Source: Salinicola acroporae (GTDB taxonomy: Bacteria > Pseudomonadota > Gammaproteobacteria > Pseudomonadales > Halomonadaceae). Taken from it: a DNA stretch of 64,000 nucleotides. The stretch spans positions 186,001-250,000 of the forward strand of contig NZ_PZJW01000012.1 in assembly GCF_003206615.1 (NCBI RefSeq), read 5' to 3'. Of the stretch, positions 35,654-44,502 are shown one piece after another (the stretch's first letter is position 1; each line of letters begins with the position of its first letter). A model generated the notes under the pieces. That model was not told the origin of the DNA, did not search any database, and saw only the letters and a program-made list of their open reading frames with translations. The position numbers were made by a program, and so were the translations under genes.

Positions 35654-36651
35654 GACATCGTCTCCGGTTGACGCGGCGCCGGTACCGGCCGGTCGGCGTA
35701 GTGACAGCGGGCCCGGTGATCGCCCGGCAACGACATCAGCGGAGGCGTGCGCTCGCAGGTCGGTTGGGCCTGCGGACAGCGATTGCGGAAGGCGCATCCC
35801 TCGACATCACCGACGAGACTGGGCACGACACCGGGGATCGCCTGCAACCGGCTGCCGGGGGGTGTCCTGCCCGGCGTGGGTATGCAGCTCAATAGCCCGC
35901 GGGTATAGGGGTGTCCGGGGGCGGCGTAGAGTGCCGGCGTCGGTGCGGATTCGATCACCTCGCCGGCGTACATCACCGCCACCCGGTCGGCAATGCGCGC
36001 CACGACACCGAGATCGTGAGTGATGAAGATCACCGCGGTTCCGAATTCCCGCTGCAGCTCTCGCAGCAGGCGCAGGATCTGCGCCTGGATCGTCACGTCG
36101 AGGGCCGTGGTCGGCTCGTCGGCGATGATCAGGTCGGGTTCGCACATCAGCGCCATGGCGATCATGACCCGTTGGCGCAGCCCGCCGGAGAGTTGGTGGG
36201 GGTACTGGTCGAGGCGATCTTTCGCGGCGCTGATACCGACCCTCCCCAGCAGATAGATCGCCCGCTCGCGCGCCTCCCGCCGGCTGACGCCGCGGTGCCG
36301 GATCAAACCTTCGCAGAGCTGGTTGCCCAGGGTGTAGGCCGGATTCAGCGCGGTCATCGGCTCCTGGAAGATCATCGCCATCCGCGCCCCGCGCAGATCG
36401 CTGCGACGGCGTTCGGAGAGCGTGGTCAGATCGGTCCCGTCGAACTCGAGACGGTCGGCACTGAGCCTGGCCTTGCGCGGCAGCAGCCCCATCAGGGCCA
36501 GCGAGGTCATCGACTTGCCGCAGCCGGACTCCCCCACCAGGCAGAGCATCTCGCCGCGCTCGACATGAAAGTCGATCCCGCGCACGGCATGCAGCATGCC
36601 CGCCTCCACCGGCAGGTCGACACGCAGGTTGTTCACGTTCAGTAGTGGCAT
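35650..36651 (-). CDS. Oligopeptide ABC transporter ATP-binding protein (OppD/DppD-like)
   Basis: A 333-residue ATPase starting at ATG 36651, whose last base overlaps the permease stop. Walker A is '[16 protein letters not shown]', signature 'LSGGLRQRVMIAMAL', Walker B 'LIIADEPTTALDVT' and switch 'IFITHDLGVVARI'. The C-terminal 'CAFRNRCPQAQPTCERTPP' cysteine motif is usual in this family. The frame is open upstream to 37344, but that part only shadows the permease. It pairs with the neighbouring OppF-like ATPase. Confidence 0.9.
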   Translation of the reverse strand: MPLLNVNNLRVDLPVEAGMLHAVRGIDFHVERGEMLCLVGESGCGKSMTSLALMGLLPRKARLSADRLEFDGTDLTTLSERRRSDLRGARMAMIFQEPMTALNPAYTLGNQLCEGLIRHRGVSRREARERAIYLLGRVGISAAKDRLDQYPHQLSGGLRQRVMIAMALMCEPDLIIADEPTTALDVTIQAQILRLLRELQREFGTAVIFITHDLGVVARIADRVAVMYAGEVIESAPTPALYAAPGHPYTRGLLSCIPTPGRTPPGSRLQAIPGVVPSLVGDVEGCAFRNRCPQAQPTCERTPPLMSLPGDHRARCHYADRPVPAPRQPETMS

Positions 36652-37586
36652 CAGTTGCGTCCTCCCGGGGCGTTGAGATCCCGCAGTCCGTCGCCGAGCA
36701 GGTTGATCGCCAGTACCAGCACGAACAGCGCGATACCGGGAATCGCGATGACCCAGGGCTGGAAGAACATGTAGGCCTTGCCCTCGGCGACCATCAGTCC
36801 CCACGACGGCAGCGGCGGCTGTACCCCCATGCCGAGGAACGACAGCGTCGCCTCGAGCAGGATCGCGTGGGCCATTTCCAGGGTCATCACCACGATCAGC
36901 GAGCCGGCGATGTTGGGCAGCACTTCGCGCAGCAGGATATAGGGCAGCGAGCAGCCCAGCGTGCGCGCTGCGTAGACGTATTCGGCGTCGCGCATCTGCT
37001 GGGTGACCGAACGCGACACCACCGCGAAGCGGTCCCACAGCAGCAGGCCCAGCAGCACGATCACCGTGGTCAGGGAGCCGCCGGTCAGCGATGCCAGCGC
37101 CAACGCCACCAGCACCACCGGCATCGCCAGACGGGTGGTGATGATGTAGCTGACGACCGCATCCACGCGGCCACCGAAATAGCCGGCCAGGACACCCAGC
37201 GTGGTACCGATGACACCGGAGATCAGCGCGACCACCAGCCCGATGGTCAACGAGATGCGAGTCCCGAACAGCAGCCGGCTCAAGGTGTCGCGGCCCAGCT
37301 TGTCGGTGCCCAGCACATGCGTCCACGAGCCCTTGTCGTGCCACACCGGCGGCACCATCCGGTTGGCGATGTCCTGGTGATAGGGGTCATGCGGGGCCAG
37401 CAGCGGCGCGAAGATGGCGATCAACACCGCCAGCGCGACCAACACCAGCCCGATCGCCAGCCCGCGATGGCCGAAGACCCGGCGCGTCACCCGCGACCAG
37501 GCCGGGGCCGGCAATGGAATCTCGCCGCCGAAGACAGCGGAACTCGCGGCTGAAGAAGCGCGAGGCGAAACATGGGAAGTCGTCAT
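36651..37586 (-). CDS. Oligopeptide ABC transporter permease (OppC/DppC-like)
   Basis: A 311-residue inner-membrane permease. ATG 37586 follows GAGGAG at 6 bases; the open frame continues 18 residues upstream. It has the N-terminal OppC segment, a helix at about 45-65, 'GTDKLGRDTLSRLLFGTRISL' (about 110-130) typical of DppC, and the ATPase-contacting EAA-like loop 'YVYAARTLGCSLPYILLREVLPN'. About six helices. It forms a heterodimer with the next permease. Confidence 0.9.
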   Translation of the reverse strand: MTTSHVSPRASSAASSAVFGGEIPLPAPAWSRVTRRVFGHRGLAIGLVLVALAVLIAIFAPLLAPHDPYHQDIANRMVPPVWHDKGSWTHVLGTDKLGRDTLSRLLFGTRISLTIGLVVALISGVIGTTLGVLAGYFGGRVDAVVSYIITTRLAMPVVLVALALASLTGGSLTTVIVLLGLLLWDRFAVVSRSVTQQMRDAEYVYAARTLGCSLPYILLREVLPNIAGSLIVVMTLEMAHAILLEATLSFLGMGVQPPLPSWGLMVAEGKAYMFFQPWVIAIPGIALFVLVLAINLLGDGLRDLNAPGGRN

Positions 37587-37596
37587 GTCATGCTCC

Positions 37597-38514
37597 TCAG
37601 CGGGTGCGAATACGGGGATCGAGCGCGGCGTTGGCGACATCCGCCAGCAGCGTCAACACGATGTAGAACAGCGCGATGATCAGCACCACGGCCTGCACCA
37701 CGGGATAGTCGTTGCGCGAGATCGCATCCCAGGCCAGTTGGCCCAGGCCGTTGAGCGAGAAGACCGATTCGATGACCACCGACCCGCCCAGCATGAAGCC
37801 GAGCTCCACCGCGGCCAGTGCCACCACCGGGATCACCGCGTTGCGCAGCGCATGCTTGAAGATCACCGAACCGCCGCGCAGCCCCTTGGCCCGCGCCGTG
37901 CGGATATAGTCGGACTCGAGCACCTCGAGCATGCCGGTCCGGGTCAGGCGCATCATCGCGGGCGTGGCGTAATAGCCAAGGGCGATCGCCGGTAGCACGA
38001 AATGCTGCCAGCCGTCGCTACCGGCGGCCGGCAGCCACTGTAGCGTCACCGCGAAGATCACGATCAGCGTCAGACCGAACCAGAAACTCGGCATCGCCTG
38101 CCCTACCACGGCGAACAGCAACGACAGCCGATCGATCCAGGTATCTCGCTTTAGCGCCGCCAGGACGCCGAGCGGAATCGAGATAGCGACCGCCAGCGCC
38201 AGCGCGAGGCCGCCCAGCGTCAACGTGATCGGCATGCGATCGACGATCAGGTCGACCACCGTGCTCTGGTAGTAATAGGAACGGCCGAAGTCGAAGGTCA
38301 GCGCGCCACCCAGCCAGTCCAGGTACTGGCTGACGATGGGCCGATCGAGCCCGTAATCGACGCGGATTCGCTCGACCTGCTCGGCGGTGGCCTCTGGTCC
38401 GGCGATCGATGTGGCCAGATCGCCGGAGAGATGCAGCAGCATGAAGCTGACGATCGAGATAGTGAGTGCCACGCTGATCGCGACCAAAACCCGGCGGATG
38501 ATGAAAGTGCCCAT
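37597..38514 (-). CDS. Oligopeptide ABC transporter permease (OppB/DppB-like)
   Basis: A 305-residue inner-membrane permease with the DppB N-terminus 'FIIRRVLVAISVALTISIV', the conserved extracytoplasmic loop 'RVDYGLDRPIVSQYLDWLGG', and the EAA-like loop 'YIRTARAKGLRGGSVIFKHA' with 'RNAVIPVVALAAVELG'. About six helices. It follows the binding-protein gene by 76 bases and precedes the second permease by 10 bases. Confidence 0.92.
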   Translation of the reverse strand: MGTFIIRRVLVAISVALTISIVSFMLLHLSGDLATSIAGPEATAEQVERIRVDYGLDRPIVSQYLDWLGGALTFDFGRSYYYQSTVVDLIVDRMPITLTLGGLALALAVAISIPLGVLAALKRDTWIDRLSLLFAVVGQAMPSFWFGLTLIVIFAVTLQWLPAAGSDGWQHFVLPAIALGYYATPAMMRLTRTGMLEVLESDYIRTARAKGLRGGSVIFKHALRNAVIPVVALAAVELGFMLGGSVVIESVFSLNGLGQLAWDAISRNDYPVVQAVVLIIALFYIVLTLLADVANAALDPRIRTR

Positions 38515-38590
38515 GGTACCTCCTCACGCTGCGCGGCCTCGTCTTGCCAGACACGGGGCCGCGCAGGCGGTTAGCGGATGTCGGAAAGCG

Positions 38591-40111
38591 TCACTTCCAG
38601 CTGGCCTCGGCAAAGCGCGGCAGCTCATCCGGGTAGGGCGTGAAATTCAGGTCGGCGGTATAGGCGTAGTAGGTGGAGTAGGAAAACAGCGGCGCCCAGT
38701 AGGCCTGCTCGGAAATCCGCTGCAGCGCCTTGCGATAATTGTCCTTGCGGACGTCTGGGTCGACCGAGGTGTCGGCGGTGTGCAGCCACTGCTGGACCTG
38801 CTCGTCCTGCCAGTGGTCGTCGGCGCCGCCACCGAAGTAGACGCTGGTGATCGCGGAAACGTCGTTGACCGAGTAGGAGCCCCAGGTCTTGAACGACATG
38901 TCGGTGTTGCCCCCGCGCTGCTGCTCCAGCAGTGCCGGCGAGGTCATGAAGCGCAGATTGGCGCGAATGCCGACATTGCGCAGATCGCCGATCATCGCCT
39001 CGGCGTAGTCCCGCTCGCGATAGGCGTAGAGGTTCAGCTCGAAGCCATCGCCATAGCCGGCGTCCGCCAGTAGCTGGCGCGCCTTGTCGGGGTCGTAGTC
39101 GTACTTGACGACATCCTGGGTCTCGCAGCCGAACTGGGCCGGGAAGCAGGGAGCATAAAGCGGACGACTGCCGCCCCGCACCAGGTTGTCGGCCATGCCC
39201 TGGCGATTGATCGCGTGATTGATCGCCTGGCGAACCTCGAGATGGCTCAGTGGCGAGCTCTCGCGCCTGGCCGCATCGAAGGAGAGGTAGCCGACCCGCA
39301 TGGTCTCGCCGCTGTCCACGGTCAGGTTGGGCATGGCCTCCATCTGCTCGGCCTGGTCTGCCGGGACTCGCCAGATCCAATCGACCTGGCCGGTCATCAG
39401 TTGCGCCACGCGGGAGTCCTGATCGGGAATCACCTTGAACTCGAGCTTGCCGATCTGGGGCTGGCCGACCGGGCTATCGGCGAAGTAGTTGTCGTTGCGG
39501 ACCATCTTGACGCCTTCCCCCGGCGTCACTTCGGTAATCCGGTAGGGGCCGGTGCCGATGGGCTGCCTGCTGAACCCCTCGAGGCCCATCTGCTGAAAAT
39601 ACTGATCCGGGAACACCGGAAGCGGCCCGGAAAGATACTCCAGCGCCGCCGGGAAAGGGCCGTTGAGATGGAAGCGGACATGGGTGTCGTCGATCTTCTC
39701 GACGCTCTCGATCCAGTCGGTGTTCTGACGCGTGACCACCTTGGAGTCCGGCGATACCACGTAGTTGAAAGTGAAGACCACGTCATCGGCATTGAACGGC
39801 TCGCCGTTCTGGAACTCGACGCCCTGCCGCAGCGTCATCTCCAGGGTGGTGTCATCGACCCAGTGCCATTCGGTGGCGAGCATCGGCTCGTAGTCGTTGG
39901 TCTCCGGGTTGCGGTAGATCAGCGTATCCCAGGCCAGGTGCGAGATGATCACCCCCTCCCGCAGGTTGTTGTGATACGGGCTGATGTTCTCGGGTTCGCT
40001 GTCGGAAGCGTAGACCAGGGTATCGTTGGCCTTGTTGGCCAGCGCCGGTAGCGACAGGCAGCACAGCGCCGTGCCGGCCACGATGTGGCGAAGCGTCAGG
40101 TTGGAGCGCAT
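38591..40111 (-). CDS. Periplasmic oligopeptide-binding protein (family 5)
   Basis: A 506-residue solute-binding protein and first gene of the peptide-import operon. ATG 40111 begins a clear signal peptide ('IVAGTALCCLSLPALA', cleavage about residue 26). Then come 'TLVYASDSEPENISPYHNN', 'YRNPETNDYEPMLATEWHW' and 'TLRQGVEFQNGEPFNADDV', standard for SBP_bac_5 proteins. It binds short peptides or similar cations; the ligand is unknown. It is divergent from the LysR regulator, which lies 247 bases away. Confidence 0.92.
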   Translation of the reverse strand: MRSNLTLRHIVAGTALCCLSLPALANKANDTLVYASDSEPENISPYHNNLREGVIISHLAWDTLIYRNPETNDYEPMLATEWHWVDDTTLEMTLRQGVEFQNGEPFNADDVVFTFNYVVSPDSKVVTRQNTDWIESVEKIDDTHVRFHLNGPFPAALEYLSGPLPVFPDQYFQQMGLEGFSRQPIGTGPYRITEVTPGEGVKMVRNDNYFADSPVGQPQIGKLEFKVIPDQDSRVAQLMTGQVDWIWRVPADQAEQMEAMPNLTVDSGETMRVGYLSFDAARRESSPLSHLEVRQAINHAINRQGMADNLVRGGSRPLYAPCFPAQFGCETQDVVKYDYDPDKARQLLADAGYGDGFELNLYAYRERDYAEAMIGDLRNVGIRANLRFMTSPALLEQQRGGNTDMSFKTWGSYSVNDVSAITSVYFGGGADDHWQDEQVQQWLHTADTSVDPDVRKDNYRKALQRISEQAYWAPLFSYSTYYAYTADLNFTPYPDELPRFAEASWK

Positions 40112-40358
40112 TTCGACCTCATTGTTGTGTTGTTGGCTGAGAGCGTGTTGCTGGAGCACCCGCCGTGCCGCTGGCGGTGTCGTGGCGGCGATCGGATCTT
40201 GTTGTGCAACCCCTTCGGCCGATGCCGTTTCCCTCGAAGCTATCGAACGCCCACCCATGCCACAAGTACAATGTTTAGAACCAACCATTGCCATTTCGGC
40301 AAAGGTTAATAAAAACAACATCAACCACAGTGCCGTGGAGAAGATCGGGGAGAGCACA

Positions 40359-41279
40359 ATGGCAATGAACAGTCGCGCCCTTCAGGAAACTGCGCTTCGC
40401 TACTTCCTGGCGGTGGTGAAAAATGGCTCGATCAGCGCGGCGTCGCTCAAGCTGAACGTCGCGGCCTCGGCGATCAGCCGTCAGATCGCCCGGCTCGAGA
40501 CCGAGCTCGACACCCAGCTGTTCGAGCGCCGCGCCAGGGGGATGGTGCCCAGCGCCGCCGGCGAACTGCTCGCCGCCCATGCCAGACGCATGCAACTGGA
40601 AACCGACCGAATTGCCAGCGAGATTCAGGCCTTGCAGGGGCTCGAGCGCGGCACGGTGCGCCTGGCCAGCTCGGAGGGGTTCGCGGTGGATTTCATTCCC
40701 TTGGCGATCGCCCGATTCCGGCGCCACTACCAGGGCATCCAGTTTCGGCTCAGCGTCAGTTCACCGGCCGAAGTGACACGCCGGGTACGCGAGGGAGAGG
40801 TGGATATCGGGCTGACGTTCAGCCTGGCGCCGGAGCGCGACATTCAGGTGGAATCGCGTCAGCGATCGCGGATTCAGGCGCTGATGGCCCACGATCACCC
40901 GCTGGCCGGCCGACGCGAGGTGAAGCTGTCACAGCTGCAGCCCCACCCTATCGCCCTGCCACCCCCGGAGACCACGCTGCGCCAGCTGTTCGACATCTGC
41001 TGCAGCCAGCAGAACCTGATCTTCGAGTCCGTCTTCACCAGCAACTACACCGAGGCGCTGGTCAACTTCGCCATGCTGGGTGGCGGGATCGCCCTGGCCG
41101 GCGAGATCTCGATTCGCCATCGGCTTCTCCAAGATCGGCTGGTCGCGGTGCCGATCCGCGATACCGGCATGGACGCACGCCACGTCGAACTGCAGACGCT
41201 CGCCAATCGCACCCTGCCGGCGGCCACCGGGGCATTCGTCGAGCATCTCAAGGGGATGATGGAAGCCAGCGGGCCGTAA
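40359..41279 (+). CDS. LysR-family transcriptional regulator
   Basis: A 306-residue regulator. ATG 40359 has GGGGAG 6 bases upstream. The N-terminal helix-turn-helix reads 'FLAVVKNGSISAASLKLNVA' followed by 'AISRQIARLETELDTQLFER' (residues about 14-55), and the rest is the periplasmic-binding-like effector domain with 'VRLASSEGFAVDFIPLAIARF'. It is divergent from the peptide ABC operon, the classic LysR layout, so it probably controls that operon. The effector is unknown. Confidence 0.9.
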   Translation: MAMNSRALQETALRYFLAVVKNGSISAASLKLNVAASAISRQIARLETELDTQLFERRARGMVPSAAGELLAAHARRMQLETDRIASEIQALQGLERGTVRLASSEGFAVDFIPLAIARFRRHYQGIQFRLSVSSPAEVTRRVREGEVDIGLTFSLAPERDIQVESRQRSRIQALMAHDHPLAGRREVKLSQLQPHPIALPPPETTLRQLFDICCSQQNLIFESVFTSNYTEALVNFAMLGGGIALAGEISIRHRLLQDRLVAVPIRDTGMDARHVELQTLANRTLPAATGAFVEHLKGMMEASGP

Positions 41280-41285
41280 CGATTC

Positions 41286-41432
41286 TCAGCCGGCGTGGCA
41301 CTTCTTGAACTTCTTGCCGCTGCCGCAGGGGCAAGGGTCGTTACGTCCGATATCCTTCATGGCGTTACGCACCGGCGCCTGCGCTTCGTGGTGGTGCTGG
41401 CAATGCGGGCCGTGGACGTGTGGCTGGGTCAT
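41286..41432 (-). CDS. SEC-C motif small protein
   Basis: A 48-residue protein. ATG 41432 is chosen; the frame continues upstream without support. The C-terminal '[20 protein letters not shown]' is a full SEC-C zinc-binding motif, as at the end of SecA, and the N-terminus is His-rich ('[11 protein letters not shown]'), perhaps adding metal affinity. Many bacteria have such free-standing SEC-C peptides of unknown role. It lies 7 bases from the LysR stop (convergent) and downstream of nicX on the same strand. Confidence 0.8.
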   Translation of the reverse strand: MTQPHVHGPHCQHHHEAQAPVRNAMKDIGRNDPCPCGSGKKFKKCHAG

Positions 41433-41505
41433 GGGACGATACCGTGTCGAAGGGAGGATAACCGAGGCGCGATTATCCTCCAGAGTCACGCCTTGTGCCA
41501 CGCCG

Positions 41506-42531
41506 TCAGTCGCGGCGCTGCATCTCCTTCACCGCGATGTCGCCATCGAGCACGATCGGCTCGTCATCGAGAAACAGGCTGCAGTTGCGCATCGGAATGT
41601 CGAGATGGCAGGCGGTGTCGTTACTGCCGCCCAGCTCGTTGTTGGGACCGGTCGAGAACATGACGTTACCGTAGAACGAACGCAGCTCCATCCCCATGCC
41701 TCCGGGGAACTGGGTCAGTCCGTGCCAGTCGGCGCGATGATCCAGGCCCCAGCCGACATGCGACATGCCGAGCCCGCGAGGATCCTTGAAGGTACCCATG
41801 TAGGACTTGATCAGCTCGGCATCCAGCCCACCACGAATATCGGTGATGAAGCCCTTCTCGATGGTGTAGGTCACCGGTTCGCGCACGTAGGTGTTGAACG
41901 GTAGCAGCACATCGCCCGGCGCCAGCACGATCTGGCCGTCGACCCCGTCGTCGGCACCACCGGTGAACACGAACGCCGCCGGCCAGTGATCCCAGCGCCC
42001 GGGCTCGTCGGTAAAGCCGTACTCACTCATGGTCGGATAGACGCCGAGGCGATAGGTGACATCGGTGCCGTGCGGGCTGGTAATCCGCATCGTGCTCGCC
42101 TTGGCGAGCAGCTCGGCCCCGACCTCGACCCGCTCGCGCAGCTCCTGGGTCGGCATCAACTTGGCGAGTAACGGTGCTGGCTCGACGGCGGTCAGAACCC
42201 GCGCGCCCGCCGCCTGGATCGCCATCTGTTCATCGCTGAACAGCAGGAAGATCAGATCGACGACCATATCGGCCTGCTTGAGCGCTTCCACCGCTTCCGG
42301 GTTGGAGGCCAGCCCCGTTTCGCCGACGGCCCAGGCGCCGCTGCCCGGCATCGGGGCCGGCAGGCGCATGTGATACATCCGCGCGCCGAGACGCTGCCCC
42401 GCGGCGAGGAAGGCATCTGCGTAATCCAACCGCTCCTGGCCCTGGGACAACACCACGACCTTTTCACCCTCGTGAACGCCGCTGAGCGTCAACTGCTGCA
42501 GACACATCTCGATCAGTACATGCTGTTCCAT
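41506..42531 (-). CDS. nicX: 2,5-dihydroxypyridine 5,6-dioxygenase
   Basis: A 341-residue extradiol-type Fe(II) dioxygenase that opens 2,5-dihydroxypyridine to N-formylmaleamate, joining the NicC and NicD steps. It belongs to a fold related to M29 aminopeptidases, so automatic annotation as leucyl aminopeptidase is likely. The late segments '[15 protein letters not shown]' and '[20 protein letters not shown]' hold the His, His and Asp iron ligands known in P. putida NicX (350 aa). GGAGG lies 11 bases before ATG 42531. It sits 12 kb from the rest of the nic genes, beyond dgkA, pip and the peptide operon, and has its own promoter region. Confidence 0.9.
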   Translation of the reverse strand: MEQHVLIEMCLQQLTLSGVHEGEKVVVLSQGQERLDYADAFLAAGQRLGARMYHMRLPAPMPGSGAWAVGETGLASNPEAVEALKQADMVVDLIFLLFSDEQMAIQAAGARVLTAVEPAPLLAKLMPTQELRERVEVGAELLAKASTMRITSPHGTDVTYRLGVYPTMSEYGFTDEPGRWDHWPAAFVFTGGADDGVDGQIVLAPGDVLLPFNTYVREPVTYTIEKGFITDIRGGLDAELIKSYMGTFKDPRGLGMSHVGWGLDHRADWHGLTQFPGGMGMELRSFYGNVMFSTGPNNELGGSNDTACHLDIPMRNCSLFLDDEPIVLDGDIAVKEMQRRD

Positions 42532-42617
42532 GATGCGCTAAACCTCCGAAATAGACGGTGTACGCCAGAACACGATCATCCCACTCGTGACCAACCTTTT
42601 TTGTATTGCCGCCCTGA

Positions 42618-42637
42618 CGAGGATAGCGCGATCCTCG
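42618..42637. repeat. Inverted repeat upstream of nicX
   Basis: CGAGGAT and ATCCTCG are exact complements separated by AGCGCG. They lie in the nicX leader, 40 bases downstream of the promoter-like -35 on the minus strand. It may be an operator or an RNA hairpin in the leader. Confidence 0.5.
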
Positions 42638-42644
42638 GAAAACC

Positions 42645-42672
42645 TAAATAGGGTGTCTACGCCATAATTGAA
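42645..42672 (-). promoter_or_regulatory. Putative nicX promoter with embedded repeat motif
   Basis: On the minus strand TTCAAT (42672-42667) and TATTTA (42650-42645) are spaced 16 bases. The spacer contains GGCGTAGACACC (plus-strand GGTGTCTACGCC, 42652-42663). A similar GGTGTACGCC is at 42557-42566, closer to the gene, and GTGTCTACG also occurs upstream of the catalytic dehydrogenase. A repressor site inside the core promoter fits negative control by NicR, but this is inferred. Confidence 0.45.
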
Positions 42673-42785
42673 CGATCTATCTCGAAGCGCTGCCGGGAAT
42701 GACGCCGATCTGGCACGCCCCCCAAGACGCCCGCTGAACAGAGCGAGTGACAGCAAGGCAATGGCAATGGAGTCGGGGGCTGGGC

Positions 42786-43076
42786 TTACTTGATTTCGAT
42801 CTCGATGAACACGAATTCGAAATCGTTGGCGTTGACCACGTTGTGTTCGACGCCCTTGTCCCGGTAGTAGGAGACACCGGTTTCCAGGGTCGAGAAGGTG
42901 TGGCCGTCCAGCGTCTCGAGTTCGAGCTTGCCGGTGGTCCGCGGCACCACGACGTAGTCGCGATCATGGGCGTGCCAGCCCGTCTCGGCGCCAGGCGGGA
43001 ATCGCCACTCGGTCACCACGACACGGTCATTGTCGATCTGTACGGTTGGCTGGGCCTGGGGGCGCGAAGCGCTCAT
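42786..43076 (-). CDS. Small cupin-domain protein
   Basis: A 96-residue single-domain cupin. The first conserved motif is visible in 'PPGAETGWHAHDRDYVVVPRTTG' (His-x-His with Asp) and the second in 'DKGVEHNVVNAND' (Glu-His, Asn). It could bind a metal and a small carboxylate or act as a regulator or isomerase; the substrate is unknown. It is upstream of nicX on the same strand but separated by 254 bases containing the nicX promoter, and is downstream of glpQ. A role in pyridine catabolism is possible but unproven. Confidence 0.8.
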   Translation of the reverse strand: MSASRPQAQPTVQIDNDRVVVTEWRFPPGAETGWHAHDRDYVVVPRTTGKLELETLDGHTFSTLETGVSYYRDKGVEHNVVNANDFEFVFIEIEIK

Positions 43077-43148
43077 GCAGCAACTCCTCTGTCGAAATCG
43101 GGGGCCTGGACGGGCATCGGCGCGATCTCGCCGATGCCCGAGGGGGTG

Positions 43149-44300
43149 TCAGTAGCCGTGGCGCTCGAGGATCGCTTCCTGGTCCTGCGCCGGGTGGCCG
43201 TAGAATGTCAGCAGCTGTTCTGCCCGGTTGGTGAAGAAGCCATCGACGCCGCGCTGCCGGTAGCGCTCGAAGTCGGCCGGCTCGTCGACCGTGTAGAGAT
43301 GCACCAGCATGCCGTCGTCGTGGGCCATGCCGATCATCCATGGCTCGGCCAGTTCCATGTAGCTGAACTGGCTACTGAATTTGCCATCATGCTCGGTCTG
43401 GACCGCCGACGGGCCGATCCCGACAGCACCATGATCCTTGGCGAAGTCGAGCCAGGTCCGGAAGGCTTCCGGCGAGGCCACCTGCTGGCGCGCGTAGTAG
43501 TCGGCCTTGCTCTCGCCCTCACCCTGCGGCTCGCTCGGCGCGGCCTCGATGCCGCCCTCGCCCAGCCACAGCAGCAACACCTGCGGCACCTCCGGCATGG
43601 TCTGTTCCAGCGCTTCGAGGCTGGCCTTGGAGAAGGTCTGCATGACCAGGCGTCCAGGGCCGTCGCCCACCCTTACCGCCCCGCCCTCCGCGGCCGGCCG
43701 AGTCTTGGCGGCGTCACCCAGCCAGCCACGCGCCTCGAGCTTGTCGCGCAGGTCCTGCTCGATCCCCGGGAACTGTTCGGGCACCTTGGTCTCGATATAG
43801 AGCCCCGGATGGTTGTCGCCGTTCTCGGCGATGTCGATCACCTCGTCCAGGGTCAGGATCTCGAGCCCGGAGTAGCTGTCGCGGGCGCGCTCCGGATAGC
43901 TCGCGTTGAACCAGCTGCCGGCGTCGAGCTGCTTGAGCTCATCCAGCGTGAAGCTCGACACCGGCGCGTCGGCCCGGTCGGGGAACACCTCGGCCACGTC
44001 GGTATTGCGGCCCAGGGTATTGTCATGGACGGCCACCAGGACGCCGTCCTTGGTACGCTGCAGGTCCAGCTCCAGATAGTCGACCCCGAGATCCCGTGCC
44101 AGGAGATAGGCGGGCCGGGTCGATTCCGGCGCCTGATAGGACGCGCCGCGATGAGCGATCACCGCATCGCAGGGTATCGGGATCTTGGTGCAAAGCGTCG
44201 AACCTTGGGGGGTCGCCCCGTCGTCGGCCTGGGCGGCCGCGAACGGCAGCATCAGGCTCAAGCCGCAGATCCGCAGCCAGTGTCGCTTCGCCTTGATCAT
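43149..44300 (-). CDS. glpQ: Periplasmic glycerophosphodiester phosphodiesterase
   Basis: A 383-residue enzyme hydrolysing glycerophosphodiesters to glycerol 3-phosphate and an alcohol. ATG 44300 has GAGGAG upstream. Residues 1-25 are a signal peptide ending 'AAAQA'. The TIM-barrel motifs are 'IAHRGASYQAPESTRPAY' (catalytic His/Arg/Glu), 'YLELDLQRTKDGVLVAVHDNTLGR' (Glu, Asp, His; the second catalytic His) and 'GLYIETKVPEQFPG'. Its length is nearer the larger periplasmic class than cytosolic UgpQ. It seems monocistronic. Confidence 0.93.
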   Translation of the reverse strand: MIKAKRHWLRICGLSLMLPFAAAQADDGATPQGSTLCTKIPIPCDAVIAHRGASYQAPESTRPAYLLARDLGVDYLELDLQRTKDGVLVAVHDNTLGRNTDVAEVFPDRADAPVSSFTLDELKQLDAGSWFNASYPERARDSYSGLEILTLDEVIDIAENGDNHPGLYIETKVPEQFPGIEQDLRDKLEARGWLGDAAKTRPAAEGGAVRVGDGPGRLVMQTFSKASLEALEQTMPEVPQVLLLWLGEGGIEAAPSEPQGEGESKADYYARQQVASPEAFRTWLDFAKDHGAVGIGPSAVQTEHDGKFSSQFSYMELAEPWMIGMAHDDGMLVHLYTVDEPADFERYRQRGVDGFFTNRAEQLLTFYGHPAQDQEAILERHGY

Positions 44301-44502
44301 CGTCGTCTCCTCGGAGGTTGTCGGGGTGCTGCAGGGAACGCTCCAGCGCTGGCCAAGGAAACACTGCATCAATGACTGCGCGGGCAAATCACGTCGTTGT
44401 GCGGTGCCGGGGCCGGAATCCTCACCTATCCCCATGGGCTCCGGTTCCTGTGCTCCGTACGCCTCGTGCTTTACGTCGCTCGCCAATTTATTCCGCGTTT
44501 CC

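Noticed and set aside
36652-37344. N-terminal extension of the OppD-like ATPase
   Set aside because: It overlaps the permease gene in another frame; the ATPase family begins at 'MPLLNVNNLRVDL', which coincides with an ATG at 36651.
42618-42637. Inverted repeat upstream of nicX read as a terminator
   Set aside because: Only a 7-bp stem without T-run, and it lies in the leader of nicX rather than just after a gene.
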